The translations under genes were made by a program, and so were the position numbers. Positions 9,318 through 19,051 of a DNA stretch of 60,646 nucleotides are shown in pieces. The stretch spans positions 1-60,646 of the forward strand of contig CALCQV010000159.1 of the NCBI GenBank assembly GCA_937894795.1, written 5' to 3'. The notes under the pieces were generated by a model. It searched no databases. It worked only from the letters and a program-made list of their open reading frames with translations, and was not told the origin of the DNA. How positions within the stretch are numbered: position 1 is the stretch's first letter; the number at the start of each line of letters is the position of its first letter. This DNA is from an uncultured Bacteroidales bacterium. Its GTDB lineage: Bacteria; Bacteroidota; Bacteroidia; Bacteroidales; Lentimicrobiaceae.

Positions 9318-9584
9318 ATTGTGGTTGGAACTATTTAAGAAGTTAAACACCTGAATAGTGTTAATGTTTAGCTATATATCATTGAAAACAAGGAGCATTA
9401 ACTACACTTGTTTTCAAGTACTTAAGAAATTTCACTATCAAAATTCCGGCATTTAACGGTCGGTTATTGTAAAATTTATATATTTACCTATTCTAATTTA
9501 CTGATAAAAAAGTATGTACCCATTTATCCATATATAGAGTTCTAAAGCTTTCCAACAAATTGAAATCCAAACACTAGCCTGGTC

Positions 9585-10781
9585 ATGACACGAAGATTCA
9601 AACTAATACTCGTTCTCTTATTATTCTCTACCGGCCTCTATTGTCAGGTAGATAGTATTCACGCGCAGATTATGGGTTATGAAGACTCCAAATCGACAAT
9701 CATCTCCAAAGGACGCGCGCTCATATTGGATAAATTCCTTGAAGGTGATTTAGGTAAAGTCAAAGAGATCAAGGATTACCTGATTACTATTGAGAATGAT
9801 GACTATTTTGCCTTTTATCCGGCTGAGTATTGGTATATCTTATATTGGACTAACGAATATACTGAATTGGCCTACGACATTCAACACATGGATTCTACAG
9901 TACTTGCAAGCTTCTATTCACGAATTCAGCCTCTCAGGGATAAACTCTCCTTTAGACTGAATGAGAAATCATTTGAAAATGAAACACTGCTCAAGGAACA
10001 AGTAATATTGGCCGATCTGGATGATGAGACAAAACAAATACTTCTGCTAAATCTGGATAATCTATTCCTTGAAAACCGAAAGGACATTTATGCACAGGAT
10101 TCAGTGAATATTCGTGCAGATGAATTCCTAAGATCATATAAATCAGGTAAGTTTGAAGATTTCACCAAAAAGTATATAAGATATAAGCTGGTCCCGAAGG
10201 ATTGGGGTATGACCTTTGAATTCTTTAGTGGATATAGTTTGTACAATGGCAACTTAAATAAAAACTATAGCAATAACATACCGATAGGCGTAGCATTTGA
10301 TATCTGCTACAAAAATTGGGAACTGTATTTGAGAGACTACATTGGCTTTAACAAGACAAAGACAGATAAGGTCTATTCTACAGGGATCTGGGAGAAAGAT
10401 TCAAGGGCTATGGTCTTTCTGCCTGAAGCATCAATAGGATATGTTGGATACAACGATAATAGATTCAAGCTATCACCTTTTGCCGGTATTGGAGCCATGG
10501 ATATAGGCCCAACATTGAATAACCTGGAAGAAAACGAAGACCTAAGGGAAGTTTCGCTCGAATTTACAACAACATACATTGTAGGAGTAAACCTTGAGAT
10601 AAAGTTTGGCCCTTATCGTACACCTTCTTATAGTCCTAAAACATCTTATGGTTTTTTGAGAATCAGATATGGATATTGCTTACCTCAATTTGACAGAAAA
10701 TATGAGGGCATGACCGGGAACATGCATTATATTACTGTTGGTTTCGGTGGAATGGCCAGAGGGACCAAGAGAGAGTTTTAG
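9585..10781 (+). CDS. secreted protein of unknown function
   Basis: A 398-aa protein with an N-terminal signal peptide (RRFKLILVLLLFSTGLYCQ). Residues 25-200 look helical and charged. From about residue 205 on the sequence changes to alternating hydrophobic strands with many aromatics (FEFFSGYSLYNG, FGFLRIRYGYCLP-like), suggesting an outer-membrane or beta-barrel C-terminal part. I recognise no family or catalytic motif. It sits after a 234-bp gap from the divergent T9SS cargo gene and 27 nt before the broken DUF1801 gene. Confidence 0.7.
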   Translation: MTRRFKLILVLLLFSTGLYCQVDSIHAQIMGYEDSKSTIISKGRALILDKFLEGDLGKVKEIKDYLITIENDDYFAFYPAEYWYILYWTNEYTELAYDIQHMDSTVLASFYSRIQPLRDKLSFRLNEKSFENETLLKEQVILADLDDETKQILLLNLDNLFLENRKDIYAQDSVNIRADEFLRSYKSGKFEDFTKKYIRYKLVPKDWGMTFEFFSGYSLYNGNLNKNYSNNIPIGVAFDICYKNWELYLRDYIGFNKTKTDKVYSTGIWEKDSRAMVFLPEASIGYVGYNDNRFKLSPFAGIGAMDIGPTLNNLEENEDLREVSLEFTTTYIVGVNLEIKFGPYRTPSYSPKTSYGFLRIRYGYCLPQFDRKYEGMTGNMHYITVGFGGMARGTKREF

Positions 10782-10808
10782 CATTGTTCAAATTATAATG
10801 AAACGACT

Positions 10809-11219
10809 ATGGCAGAAATAAAGACTAAGCAAACGGATTCAGATGTAATGGAATTCATCAATACATTTGCCAATAACGAATAGAAAAAACTTGACAGCTT
10901 CGAACTGATCCGGATAATGAAGGAAGTTACCGGGCAAGAGCCTAAAATGTGGGGGCCTTCCATTATTGGATTTGGAGTTTACCACTATAAATCAGAAAGA
11001 AGCCGTCAGGAAGGCGATTGGCCTTTGGTAGGCTTCTCACCACGTAAAGCCGCCATTTCACTATATGTCTACACCGGTTCAAAGGAACACGAGCATCTTT
11101 TAGAAGGATTAGGAAAATTCAAGATGGGTAAAGCTTGCATCTATGTAAAGAAATTATCAGACATCAATCTGGATGTTCTGAGGAAGATAATTAGGGAATC
11201 AATAGTATATCTTAAATGA
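10809..11219 (+). pseudogene. DUF1801-family gene interrupted by an in-frame TAG
   Basis: The frame opens at ATG 10809 (MAEIKTKQTDSDVMEFI), reaches TAG at 10881-10883 (codon 25), and continues in the same frame to the stop ending at 11219. The joined product would be about 136 aa and reads as a normal DUF1801 protein across the break: the segment before the stop is the family's N-terminus and the segment after (KKLDSFELIRIMKEVTG) is its direct continuation, then EPKMWGPSIIGFG and GFSPRKAAISLY. The break sits where family members have a run of polar residues. Either the gene is a recent pseudogene, the base is a sequencing error, or translation restarts at the in-frame ATG 10917 to make a 100-aa protein. 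DUF1801 function is unknown. Confidence 0.75.
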
Positions 11220-11228
11220 GATGTTAAA

Positions 11229-11354
11229 TCAGAAAACCGATACACCAACCCATGGTTTTAACCGTGGGTATCAGAAAACCGATACACTAACCCATGGTTT
11301 TAACCGTGGGTATCAGAAAATCGATACACCAACCCATGGTTTTAACCGTGGGTA
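11229..11354. repeat. three 42-bp tandem repeats, each with a hairpin
   Basis: Units at 11229-11270, 11271-11312 and 11313-11354 differ at only two positions (a C-to-T change in unit 2 and another in unit 3); a 7-nt partial unit follows. Each unit ends in a hairpin (11248-11269, 11290-11311, 11332-11353) with ten-base arms ACCCATGGTT and AACCGTGGGT, one T-G wobble and a two-base loop. The array fills the gap between the broken DUF1801 gene and the DUF1648 gene. It resembles REP/intergenic palindromic repeats; I see no nearby REP-associated transposase. Confidence 0.85.
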
Positions 11355-11388
11355 TCAGAAAGGTATAAATCACTGATATATCACACAT

Positions 11389-11889
11389 ATGGAAGAAAGG
11401 CCTAAAATTAAGTTGGAATGGACATTCTTAGATAGAATACTGGAAATAACAGGATGGTTTGCCTTGGTGGGACTCTGGATTCTATTAAAGGTAGCTGATT
11501 ACCCTGACCTGCCGGATACGATTCCTACTCACTTCAACACATTTGGACAGGTAGATGGCTATGGTGGAAAGATAACTTTGCTGATTCTACCTGTAATTGC
11601 AACCGTATTGTTCTTTGGAATGACAATCCTGAATATGTTTCCTGCCATCTTCAATTACCCGGTCAAGATAACACAAGAGAATGCCCTGAAACAATATACC
11701 AATGCCACCCGTCTGATCAGGTATTTAAAACTGGTGATTGTTGTAGTTTTCGGAATCATCGGCTTTAGTATGATTCAAAATGCCCAGGGTAAAGCTGAAG
11801 GCATGGGAATAAGGGTTCTACCGCTGATGCTGGGTTTGATCTTTATTCCTTTGATTATCTATATAAGCTGGTCGTTTAAAAACAAATAA
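11389..11889 (+). CDS. DUF1648-domain membrane protein
   Basis: A 166-aa protein with four hydrophobic segments (about residues 20-35, 62-82, 109-127 and 142-160). The stretch DTIPTHFNTFGQVDGYGGK is the DUF1648 signature, as found in the N-terminus of SdpI-like and related membrane proteins. Its precise role is unknown; SdpI relatives provide immunity to a toxin in Bacillus, but this protein lacks the rest of SdpI. The next gene starts 3 nt after its stop, so it is probably co-transcribed with the alpha/beta hydrolase. Confidence 0.8.
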   Translation: MEERPKIKLEWTFLDRILEITGWFALVGLWILLKVADYPDLPDTIPTHFNTFGQVDGYGGKITLLILPVIATVLFFGMTILNMFPAIFNYPVKITQENALKQYTNATRLIRYLKLVIVVVFGIIGFSMIQNAQGKAEGMGIRVLPLMLGLIFIPLIIYISWSFKNK

Positions 11890-11892
11890 TAG

Positions 11893-12966
11893 ATGTATAG
11901 GATGCTGGTCATTACATTATTGATCACCCTGGTTTGCCTGATCATCATTGCAGGAGCATTGCTGATTTTAAGTTCAGGTAACGCCAAACCATTTCTGGAT
12001 AAGACAGGCAAACCAATTCCCGGGAGCATTTCAGAAAAGGTTTTCATGAATATCGGTGGAGTTAGGCAGGGTATGTTTATCAAAAGCAAAGACTCAACAC
12101 ATCCGGTTTTACTTTATCTGCATGGGGGCATGCCCGATTACTTCCTTACTCAGAAATACCCTACCGGACTTGAAGACGATTTTACCATTGTTTGGTGGGA
12201 ACAACGGGGTTCAGGAATGTCTTATTATCAGGATATCCCCAGGGAATCACTGACTTCAGAGCAAATGGTTAATGACGTTAAGGAAGTGACGAATTATCTG
12301 CGAAGTCGTTTTAGTCATGAAAAGATATATCTGATGGGACATTCAGGAGGTACTTTTATTGGAATACAAGCCGCTGCAAAAGCGCCTGAATTGTTCCATG
12401 CATATATAGGAGTTGCCCAGATGTCAGATCAGCTTAAATCAGAACAATTGGCATATAATTATATGATCAAGTATTTCAAAGAGCATCACAATAAAAAGAT
12501 GTTAAAAAAGCTTGAGAAGGCTCCGGTAGTTGACGGAACTCCTTATGCCTATCTTAAATTACGTGATAAGGCGATGCATGAACTCGGTATTGGTACTACT
12601 CATGACATGAATTCGGTAATCACCGGCATTTTTTTTCCTTCGTTAACCTGCCGTGAATATACGTTAAAGGAGAAGTTTAATTTGTGGCGAGGCAAGTCTC
12701 ATTCCGGCGTCAGCTCTTTATGGAATGAAATGCTGTCAACTAAACTGATTGATAAAGTGCCTGAACTTGAAATTCCAGTCTTCTTTATGAGTGGAATATA
12801 TGACTATACTGTTTCCTATACACTTGCCAGGGAATATTTTGAGAAGATAAAGGCTCCACAAAAGAGATTCCATACTTTTGAACGCTCAGCGCACAGCCCG
12901 TTGTTTGAAGAACCCGAAAAGATGAGGCAAATCATGTGCGAGGAAGTAATTCAGAACTTTCCATAA
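11893..12966 (+). CDS. membrane-anchored alpha/beta hydrolase
   Basis: A 357-aa alpha/beta-hydrolase. A single hydrophobic segment at residues 5-28 is a membrane anchor or uncleaved signal. The oxyanion-hole motif YLHGGMPD, the strand VWWEQRGSG and the nucleophile elbow GHSGGT with S151 are clear; the acid is probably the aspartate of GIYDYTVSY and the base the histidine of ERSAHSPLFEEP. The WWEQRGSG pattern is typical of proline iminopeptidase-like hydrolases, but the substrate is not known. It follows the DUF1648 gene after 3 nt. Its 3' end overlaps the convergent DUF4919 gene by 16 bp. Confidence 0.85.
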   Translation: MYRMLVITLLITLVCLIIIAGALLILSSGNAKPFLDKTGKPIPGSISEKVFMNIGGVRQGMFIKSKDSTHPVLLYLHGGMPDYFLTQKYPTGLEDDFTIVWWEQRGSGMSYYQDIPRESLTSEQMVNDVKEVTNYLRSRFSHEKIYLMGHSGGTFIGIQAAAKAPELFHAYIGVAQMSDQLKSEQLAYNYMIKYFKEHHNKKMLKKLEKAPVVDGTPYAYLKLRDKAMHELGIGTTHDMNSVITGIFFPSLTCREYTLKEKFNLWRGKSHSGVSSLWNEMLSTKLIDKVPELEIPVFFMSGIYDYTVSYTLAREYFEKIKAPQKRFHTFERSAHSPLFEEPEKMRQIMCEEVIQNFP

Positions 12967-13601
12967 AACAAATCGATATTGAAGTAGAGGGCATCAATAT
13001 AATGTTCATTCTCCTCCAAATCCATTTTATCATAATTATGGTTATTCTCCATGATCAGAGACTGGCCGACAAATTTAAGCCGGAAGGCCCTAATTACGTT
13101 GTATTCATCAGAAGTCTTGGTGACCATGAATGCAGTATTTGCACTACGGCCATCACCTGAAGAGATGATGGCTGTCAGCAGGTTCTCATATTTCTTCAAC
13201 CATAACCGCGACTTTGACCTATTGCCCAGTTTATCATAAGCAATACCTGTTAGAAGCACTTGTTCCAGGTTGAAAGGAAATTCCTTGAGTATCATTCCTG
13301 TTAAGCTTAATACTTTGGTAAAGTCAGGTTTTTCAACAGTATTCAAGTAGTTGTTTAATGCCCGTATTGAATCATGACGGGCGTAAGGCTTGTAGCTATC
13401 CCTGAATGCCTCGCCAAAGTAAAGTGTCCTATAGTCAGTGAGTGTTAGTGATGTATCATTTGAAAGATACCTCTTGAAGAGTTGATCATAGGAGGGTGAT
13501 GTGGCAAGGATTTTCATCTCCTTCAGATCCACCGGCGTTATTTGTCCATTGGCTGCAACAGTCAAAACTACAAGTAACTGAATAAGGCATAGTTTTCTCA
13601 T
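12951..13601 (-). CDS. DUF4919-type secreted protein
   Basis: The start at 13601 (MRKLCLIQLLVVLTVAANGQ) gives a signal peptide; an in-frame ATG at 13622 adds 7 residues. The remainder (about 197 aa) is mostly helical with a TPR-like feel (FPFNLEQVLLTGIAYDKLGNRSKSRLWLKKY), matching the Bacteroidota family DUF4919, of unknown function. It is convergent with, and overlaps by 16 bp, the hydrolase gene, and is divergent from sbcD. Confidence 0.7.
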   Translation of the reverse strand: MRKLCLIQLLVVLTVAANGQITPVDLKEMKILATSPSYDQLFKRYLSNDTSLTLTDYRTLYFGEAFRDSYKPYARHDSIRALNNYLNTVEKPDFTKVLSLTGMILKEFPFNLEQVLLTGIAYDKLGNRSKSRLWLKKYENLLTAIISSGDGRSANTAFMVTKTSDEYNVIRAFRLKFVGQSLIMENNHNYDKMDLEENEHYIDALYFNIDLFYGKF

Positions 13602-13706
13602 AAGCGAACGCTCTCTCTGCATTGTTCAGTAAAAATAGCAGTTCTGTTGTTCATAAAAAAATATAATTAGGGTAAGTGTTCCAATCACCTCCATGAGTAA
13701 TTGCCT

Positions 13707-13714
13707 TATATTTG
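13707..13714 (+). promoter_or_regulatory. candidate -7 promoter box for sbcDC
   Basis: TATATTTG fits TAnnTTTG and lies 42 nt before the sbcD ATG. There is no convincing -33 TTG. Confidence 0.35.
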
Positions 13715-13756
13715 ATTCTTCTATAAAGGATACCTGATTTTATAAATATTCGTGGA

Positions 13757-15139
13757 ATGGCTATTCGAATAATACATACGGCCGACTGGCATCTGGGACA
13801 GACCTTTTATGAGTATGACCGCTCTTATGAACACCGTCAGTTTCTGGATCGGTTGACCGAAATACTGGTGGAGCAAGATGCTGATGTACTATTAGTGAGC
13901 GGTGATGTGTTTGACGGGGCAAACCCTCCTACTGCTGCAACGCGTATGTATTACAGGTTTCTGCACCAAACCGTTACGCTGCTACCTGATTTGCTGATCA
14001 TCATCATTGCCGGTAATCATGATTCGCCTGGAAGGCTTGAAGCGCCCAGAGATCTGTTGGAAGCTTTCAATATAAAGGTGGTTGGAATGATTGAGTGGGA
14101 CGATGATCGTAACTTACTATTCGATAAACTGATCATTCCTATTAAAGATAAAAACAAGAGACAGGTCGGCCTTTGCATGGCGGTACCATATATCAGGCAG
14201 GGTGATTATCCCGGCAGGCCTGACACCCCACTCAGTTATGAGCAGAGTGTTGCAGCACTTTACCGGGACATATATGCTTACGCAGAATCATATAAACAAC
14301 CGGGTAATTTCATTATAGCCATGGGCCATCTGCATACTGCAGGCGCTGAGATTTCGAAGGATGACCGCAGTGAACGTCCCATTATGGGTGGATTGGATTT
14401 TATTCCTTCGGATGCTTTTGATAAAAATATCATTTATACCGCTCTCGGTCATATCCATAAAGCTCAGGCAACAGGACGAGCACGTACCATAAGATATGCA
14501 GGGAGCCCACTTCCAATGTCATTCTCCGAGTTGAATTACCGGCATAAAGTGTGGTCCGTGGTGATAAGTGATATTGATAACAATGCCAATAACCAAAGCA
14601 ATGGTTATAATAGTGTTGATTCCATAATAGGTGAACATAATGGTGACATTCAGTACAGTACGGAGCATCAGATAGAGATTACGCCCATTGAAATACCGGT
14701 TGCTGTAAGTCTTATGCGTATTCCCGATAAACCGATGCCTTTGGCTGATGTGGTGAAACTGCTGAAGGCACTTCCCGATGCATTGGGTAACAGTGCAACC
14801 GAAGGAGCCGATACACCGGGTAATGTCGGGGCGAATGCACCTCCACCCTACCTGGAAGTTTTAGTAAGCATCAATGGACCTGAGCCTTCGCTGAAATCAA
14901 CCATTGAAACAGCCGTGCTTGGAAAGCAGGTGAGACTGGCACGAATAACAACAGTTTACCCTGAAAGGAATGCCGATACTGCTAAAGGAGCTGACACACC
15001 TGAATTGCAGGACATACACCCGCTGGATATCTTCCGGCGGAGATACGGAGAATTGTATAACTCAGAAATACCGGCGGAGCTGGTAACGCTTTTTAACGAA
15101 GTGGCCGAAGAAGCCGACAGAGAGACAGGAGCAATATGA
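13757..15139 (+). CDS. sbcD: exonuclease subunit SbcD (Mre11-like)
   Basis: Nuclease subunit of the SbcCD complex, which opens hairpins and processes blocked DNA ends. The calcineurin-like metal-binding motifs appear in order: TADWHLGQ (D10, H12), VSGDVFDG, IAGNHDSPGR, GHLHTAG and YTALGHIHKAQ. At 460 aa it is longer than usual (about 400). The extra length lies in the C-terminal capping region and includes two short Gly-Ala-Asp-Thr-Pro insertions near residues 349-363 and 409-416. The stop codon overlaps the sbcC start (ATGA), so the two subunits are translationally coupled. Confidence 0.95.
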   Translation: MAIRIIHTADWHLGQTFYEYDRSYEHRQFLDRLTEILVEQDADVLLVSGDVFDGANPPTAATRMYYRFLHQTVTLLPDLLIIIIAGNHDSPGRLEAPRDLLEAFNIKVVGMIEWDDDRNLLFDKLIIPIKDKNKRQVGLCMAVPYIRQGDYPGRPDTPLSYEQSVAALYRDIYAYAESYKQPGNFIIAMGHLHTAGAEISKDDRSERPIMGGLDFIPSDAFDKNIIYTALGHIHKAQATGRARTIRYAGSPLPMSFSELNYRHKVWSVVISDIDNNANNQSNGYNSVDSIIGEHNGDIQYSTEHQIEITPIEIPVAVSLMRIPDKPMPLADVVKLLKALPDALGNSATEGADTPGNVGANAPPPYLEVLVSINGPEPSLKSTIETAVLGKQVRLARITTVYPERNADTAKGADTPELQDIHPLDIFRRRYGELYNSEIPAELVTLFNEVAEEADRETGAI

Positions 15140-18100
15140 AAATCATCAGCATCAAAGGCAGGAATCTGGCCTCCCTTGAAGGAGATTTCAGCATCGATTT
15201 TACCGCACCGCCCCTCAGGAATGCAGGCATATATGCCATAACAGGACCTACAGGTTCAGGCAAATCAACCGTATTTGATGCTCTTTGTCTGGCTCTTTAT
15301 GGTCGTACTCCCCGGCAGAAAGCAGCAAAGGAAAATACAGTAAAGGTGCGCGACGGTAAAGATAGCACATTAAGCCAGGGTGATCCACGGCTTATAATGC
15401 GCAAAGGCTGCGCTGATGCCATGGCTGAAGTATCTTTCGTAGCAATGGATACCTATAGTTACACCGCTCGGTGGAGCGTAAAACGGGCAAGGAATAATCC
15501 GGGCGGACAGATGCAGGAACCGATAATGGAACTCCTGGATAAAGAGACCGGTCGCCAATTTGCAGGAAAGAAAACCGAGATACTGAAAGAGATTGAACGC
15601 CTCACAGGAATGACTTTCGATCAATTCACCCGTTCGGTACTGTTGGCACAGGGCGACTTTACCGCCTTCCTGAAGGCTGACCAGAATGAGAAAGCTGAAC
15701 TGCTGGAAAAGCTTACAGGTACAGAGATCTACTCCCGGATTTCAATGCTTGTATACCAGAAAGCCAAGGATGCAATCCTTAAAGCAAAAACACTGGAAAG
15801 TCGCTTGAATGATTTAAAGTTGCTGGAGCCTGAGATGATTGATGAATTATCCATCCAATTGGAAGCTCTTAAAACACAACAAAAGAAACTCAATGATCAA
15901 AAGCAGTTGTACCTGCAGGCAATTGACCGTCAATTGCTTACTGTGCGATTGCAGCAAGGTCTTGAAGAAGCACGTTCTAACCTCCAACAAGCTGAACAGA
16001 ACTTGAAAGTTGCTGCAGGACGGAAATACATGCTGCACCTGACAGAACAGGCACAGGAAGCTCGTAGTATTTACACAGCTAAGATAAATGCCGCACAATC
16101 ACTTGGAGACCGGTCTACCGAACTCACCAACGCCCGAAATTCACTGCTTGAATTATCAAAAGAGATAGAAACCAACAAAAAGCAGCTTGCAGAGGCTGAG
16201 AAGCTTCATCAAACAGCCTCAGAAACATACACTAATGCCCGACCTATTATTGCCAGGGCAAGAGAATTAGATACACTTATCTCTTCTAAAAAAGAGCCAT
16301 TTAAGCAGGCAACCAAAGCACTCGAAGCAGCACAGGCAAAAGTGCAAGAGCAACTGAAGGAATGTGAAGCAGGCAGTCAGCGTTTGGATCAACTTACACG
16401 TACTGGGGAAGAGTTAAATGCCTGGCTTCAACAGAACGAATCACGACGCCCCGTTGCTGATAATGCTCCTGCTATCTCTGCCCGTTTAAAAGAAGCAGAA
16501 CGTGATCTCCGACAGCTCAACTATTATACCAATGTGGCCGATACGACTGCAAATAAAATAAACGACACTACCAAAGAAATAGAGGTGCTTGAGGCAACAT
16601 TGCTTGCACTTACCGACCGGCTTGCACCACTGCAGGAGAATAACAGGAAAAATGAACTACTACTTAAAAAGGTGGACAAGGAAAAGTTGGAGCAGGAAAT
16701 TGACTCCTCCCAACGGCTGCAGGAGCACCTCACCGCCTCCTGGTCCCTGCTTGAGAAGCTTACAGAAAATAAGAATACCATTAATCGGTTGCAAACTGAG
16801 CTGGAAGTAAATGAGAAGAAAATAGAGGAAGCAGGTATACAACTGGAGGATATCAACCGCCGATTGCCCATAGCAACTGCGAAAAAAGAGCTGACAGATA
16901 AGCTATTGAGTGCTGCCAAACAGCGCGTCACAGAGAATATTGAGCAATTGCGACATACGCTGAACGATGGAGAACCATGTCCGGTGTGTGGCAGCCGTCA
17001 GCACCCTTATGCTTCAGGTAAGGAGGTGTTGTATTCAGAAGTTGACCACCTTGAGAAGGAAGCTAAGGAATGCACGGATGAATGGATAGCACTGTTGAAC
17101 AGTAAGACATCTATTACTGAAGCTCTAAAACACCTGGAAGAGGAGAATCAACGATTGAATCTTGAAACGGGGATCAGCGAGAGCATTCTTGAAACACAAC
17201 AAAAGAAATGGACTCTATTGCAGCAACAGGAACCTGAATTGGTTCTGGATGAAGAGTTGCAGCAGCTTCAGGAAAGGGTTGCAGTCAATAAAATAAGGAT
17301 AGAGGATCTCAACCGGCAGAATTTAGAGATACGAAACCTGATGAAAGACAGAGATGCATTGAATACCGAGATTGCCTTGTTAAAGGAAGAAATCACCCAT
17401 ACCACCAATGAACTAACGGCACTTAGGAGCAGCCAAAAACTGACGCAACAAGAGTTGGTGACTGCTCAGACCGCTATGGCATCCCATAAGGATAATATGA
17501 CTGCTATAGAAGAAGAACTCAGCCCCTGGTTTATGAAGCAGGGATGGTTTGAGGCATGGAAAACAGGTACCGAAGGATTTATCAACGACTTGCTGCAATT
17601 TACAGGACAGTGGAACAACAAAACTGCTGAATGGCAGCGCACAGAGCAATTAGTATTACATCTGAAGACAGAAATTACCGGTATGCAAAAGAGCCTGACA
17701 GAGAAAAAACAGGATGCTGAAGCAAAAACAAAAACGCTCCTGAGGCTGAAAGTAGAATCTGATCTGTTGATGAATGAAAGAGCTAAATATTTTGAAGGCA
17801 AGGAGGTTGCACTGGCAGAGAAGGAATTTGCAGAAGCAGAAACCAATGCCCGTAATGCGCAGGATGAGATCAGGAAGCAGTATGAACGGCTCATGCGTTT
17901 GTTAAAGACCAGGGAAGGTGTGATTGAACAGCTTTGCGGTGATGTAGAAAAGATGCAAGCTGACCTGCAACAGAAAACCGAAGAGTTGAATAACTGGCTT
18001 ATCAGCTTCAACAATAAAAACCAGAAGCAAGGCAGCGAAGAGCAGGTAATACAGGCAGATGAGGCAATGTTGAAGGAATGGCTAAAGGTTTCTGCCTCCG

Positions 18101-18885
18101 GTATCAGGCAGGAACGTGAAGCGCTTAAGCAGTTGGAGAATGAACTATTGAAAACCAGAGCTACCTGTACAGAAAGAGAACAGCAACTAAAAACGCACCT
18201 CGCAGAAAATGCCTCTCCACTGACATTGGAAGAACTGCAGCAGGAGAAAATGAAAGTGGATGAAACACTGGAGAGCACCACAGCTCTTTTGGCCGACATT
18301 TTAGTTACGTTGAAGCAGGATGGCCTCAACAGAATCAATGCCCGTTACCTGTTGAGTGAAAAAGAGGCGCTTGAAGCTGTTGGTAGTCGCTGGCAGCAAC
18401 TGGATCAGGTAATAGGATCTGCCGATGGCAGGAAGTTTCGGCAGATTGCACAGAAGTATACATTGGAAGTGCTGCTCGGATTTGCCAACAAGCATCTCTC
18501 AGACCTTTCTCCCCGATACAGCCTGGAACTGGTACCCGATTCACTTGCCTTGCAGGTAGTGGATCACGATATGGGTGATGAGATCCGGAGTGTTCATTAC
18601 CTCTCCGGTGGTGAATCATTCCTCGTTTCACTCGCTCTTGCATTGGCTTTGGCATCACTCTCCAGCAGTCGCATGAAAGTAGAGTCTCTCTTCATTGACG
18701 AAGGTTTCGGTTCACTGGATCCTGACACTCTCAGTACGGCCATGGATGCTCTGGAGAAACTCCGGAACACCGGTCGCAAAGTAGGCGTTATTTCACATGT
18801 TCAGGAAATGACAGAACGTATTCCTGTGCAGATCAGAATAGTGAAAGGTTCAGGAGGCAAAAGCAAAGTTCTTGTCACCGGCTAA
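15136..18885 (+). CDS. sbcC: exonuclease subunit SbcC (Rad50-like ATPase)
   Basis: ATPase and DNA-tethering subunit of SbcCD, 1249 aa. Walker A is GPTGSGKST near residues 38-46. Two very long coiled coils flank the zinc hook CPVCG (C615, C618), which dimerises two complexes. The ABC signature LSGGES starts at residue 1156 and Walker B LFIDEGFGSLD at about 1185. The whole architecture is intact and of normal length. It overlaps sbcD by 4 nt. Confidence 0.96.
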   Translation: MKIISIKGRNLASLEGDFSIDFTAPPLRNAGIYAITGPTGSGKSTVFDALCLALYGRTPRQKAAKENTVKVRDGKDSTLSQGDPRLIMRKGCADAMAEVSFVAMDTYSYTARWSVKRARNNPGGQMQEPIMELLDKETGRQFAGKKTEILKEIERLTGMTFDQFTRSVLLAQGDFTAFLKADQNEKAELLEKLTGTEIYSRISMLVYQKAKDAILKAKTLESRLNDLKLLEPEMIDELSIQLEALKTQQKKLNDQKQLYLQAIDRQLLTVRLQQGLEEARSNLQQAEQNLKVAAGRKYMLHLTEQAQEARSIYTAKINAAQSLGDRSTELTNARNSLLELSKEIETNKKQLAEAEKLHQTASETYTNARPIIARARELDTLISSKKEPFKQATKALEAAQAKVQEQLKECEAGSQRLDQLTRTGEELNAWLQQNESRRPVADNAPAISARLKEAERDLRQLNYYTNVADTTANKINDTTKEIEVLEATLLALTDRLAPLQENNRKNELLLKKVDKEKLEQEIDSSQRLQEHLTASWSLLEKLTENKNTINRLQTELEVNEKKIEEAGIQLEDINRRLPIATAKKELTDKLLSAAKQRVTENIEQLRHTLNDGEPCPVCGSRQHPYASGKEVLYSEVDHLEKEAKECTDEWIALLNSKTSITEALKHLEEENQRLNLETGISESILETQQKKWTLLQQQEPELVLDEELQQLQERVAVNKIRIEDLNRQNLEIRNLMKDRDALNTEIALLKEEITHTTNELTALRSSQKLTQQELVTAQTAMASHKDNMTAIEEELSPWFMKQGWFEAWKTGTEGFINDLLQFTGQWNNKTAEWQRTEQLVLHLKTEITGMQKSLTEKKQDAEAKTKTLLRLKVESDLLMNERAKYFEGKEVALAEKEFAEAETNARNAQDEIRKQYERLMRLLKTREGVIEQLCGDVEKMQADLQQKTEELNNWLISFNNKNQKQGSEEQVIQADEAMLKEWLKVSASGIRQEREALKQLENELLKTRATCTEREQQLKTHLAENASPLTLEELQQEKMKVDETLESTTALLADILVTLKQDGLNRINARYLLSEKEALEAVGSRWQQLDQVIGSADGRKFRQIAQKYTLEVLLGFANKHLSDLSPRYSLELVPDSLALQVVDHDMGDEIRSVHYLSGGESFLVSLALALALASLSSSRMKVESLFIDEGFGSLDPDTLSTAMDALEKLRNTGRKVGVISHVQEMTERIPVQIRIVKGSGGKSKVLVTG

Positions 18886-19051
18886 TTAATTGCCATAGTT
18901 TAAAAGATGGAAATTTTAGTTATTAGAGGTCATTTTTAACAGTATCTTAATGTTTTTGATATAAATATTTCTGTTATAGGAAGAATTTGCATCCATATTA
19001 CTACCTTTACTGCTAAAAGTGAGCGTATCATCAACTTATTGGGAATCCTAT

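Noticed and set aside
10881..10883. TAG recoding (pyrrolysine-like) in the DUF1801 gene
   Set aside because: No pyrrolysine genes are seen and TAG ends the GH3 gene normally; a point mutation is simpler.
16524..18658. Long antisense ORFs within sbcC (up to 290 codons)
   Set aside because: Ser/Cys-rich shadow frames opposite a coiled-coil gene; no family pattern.
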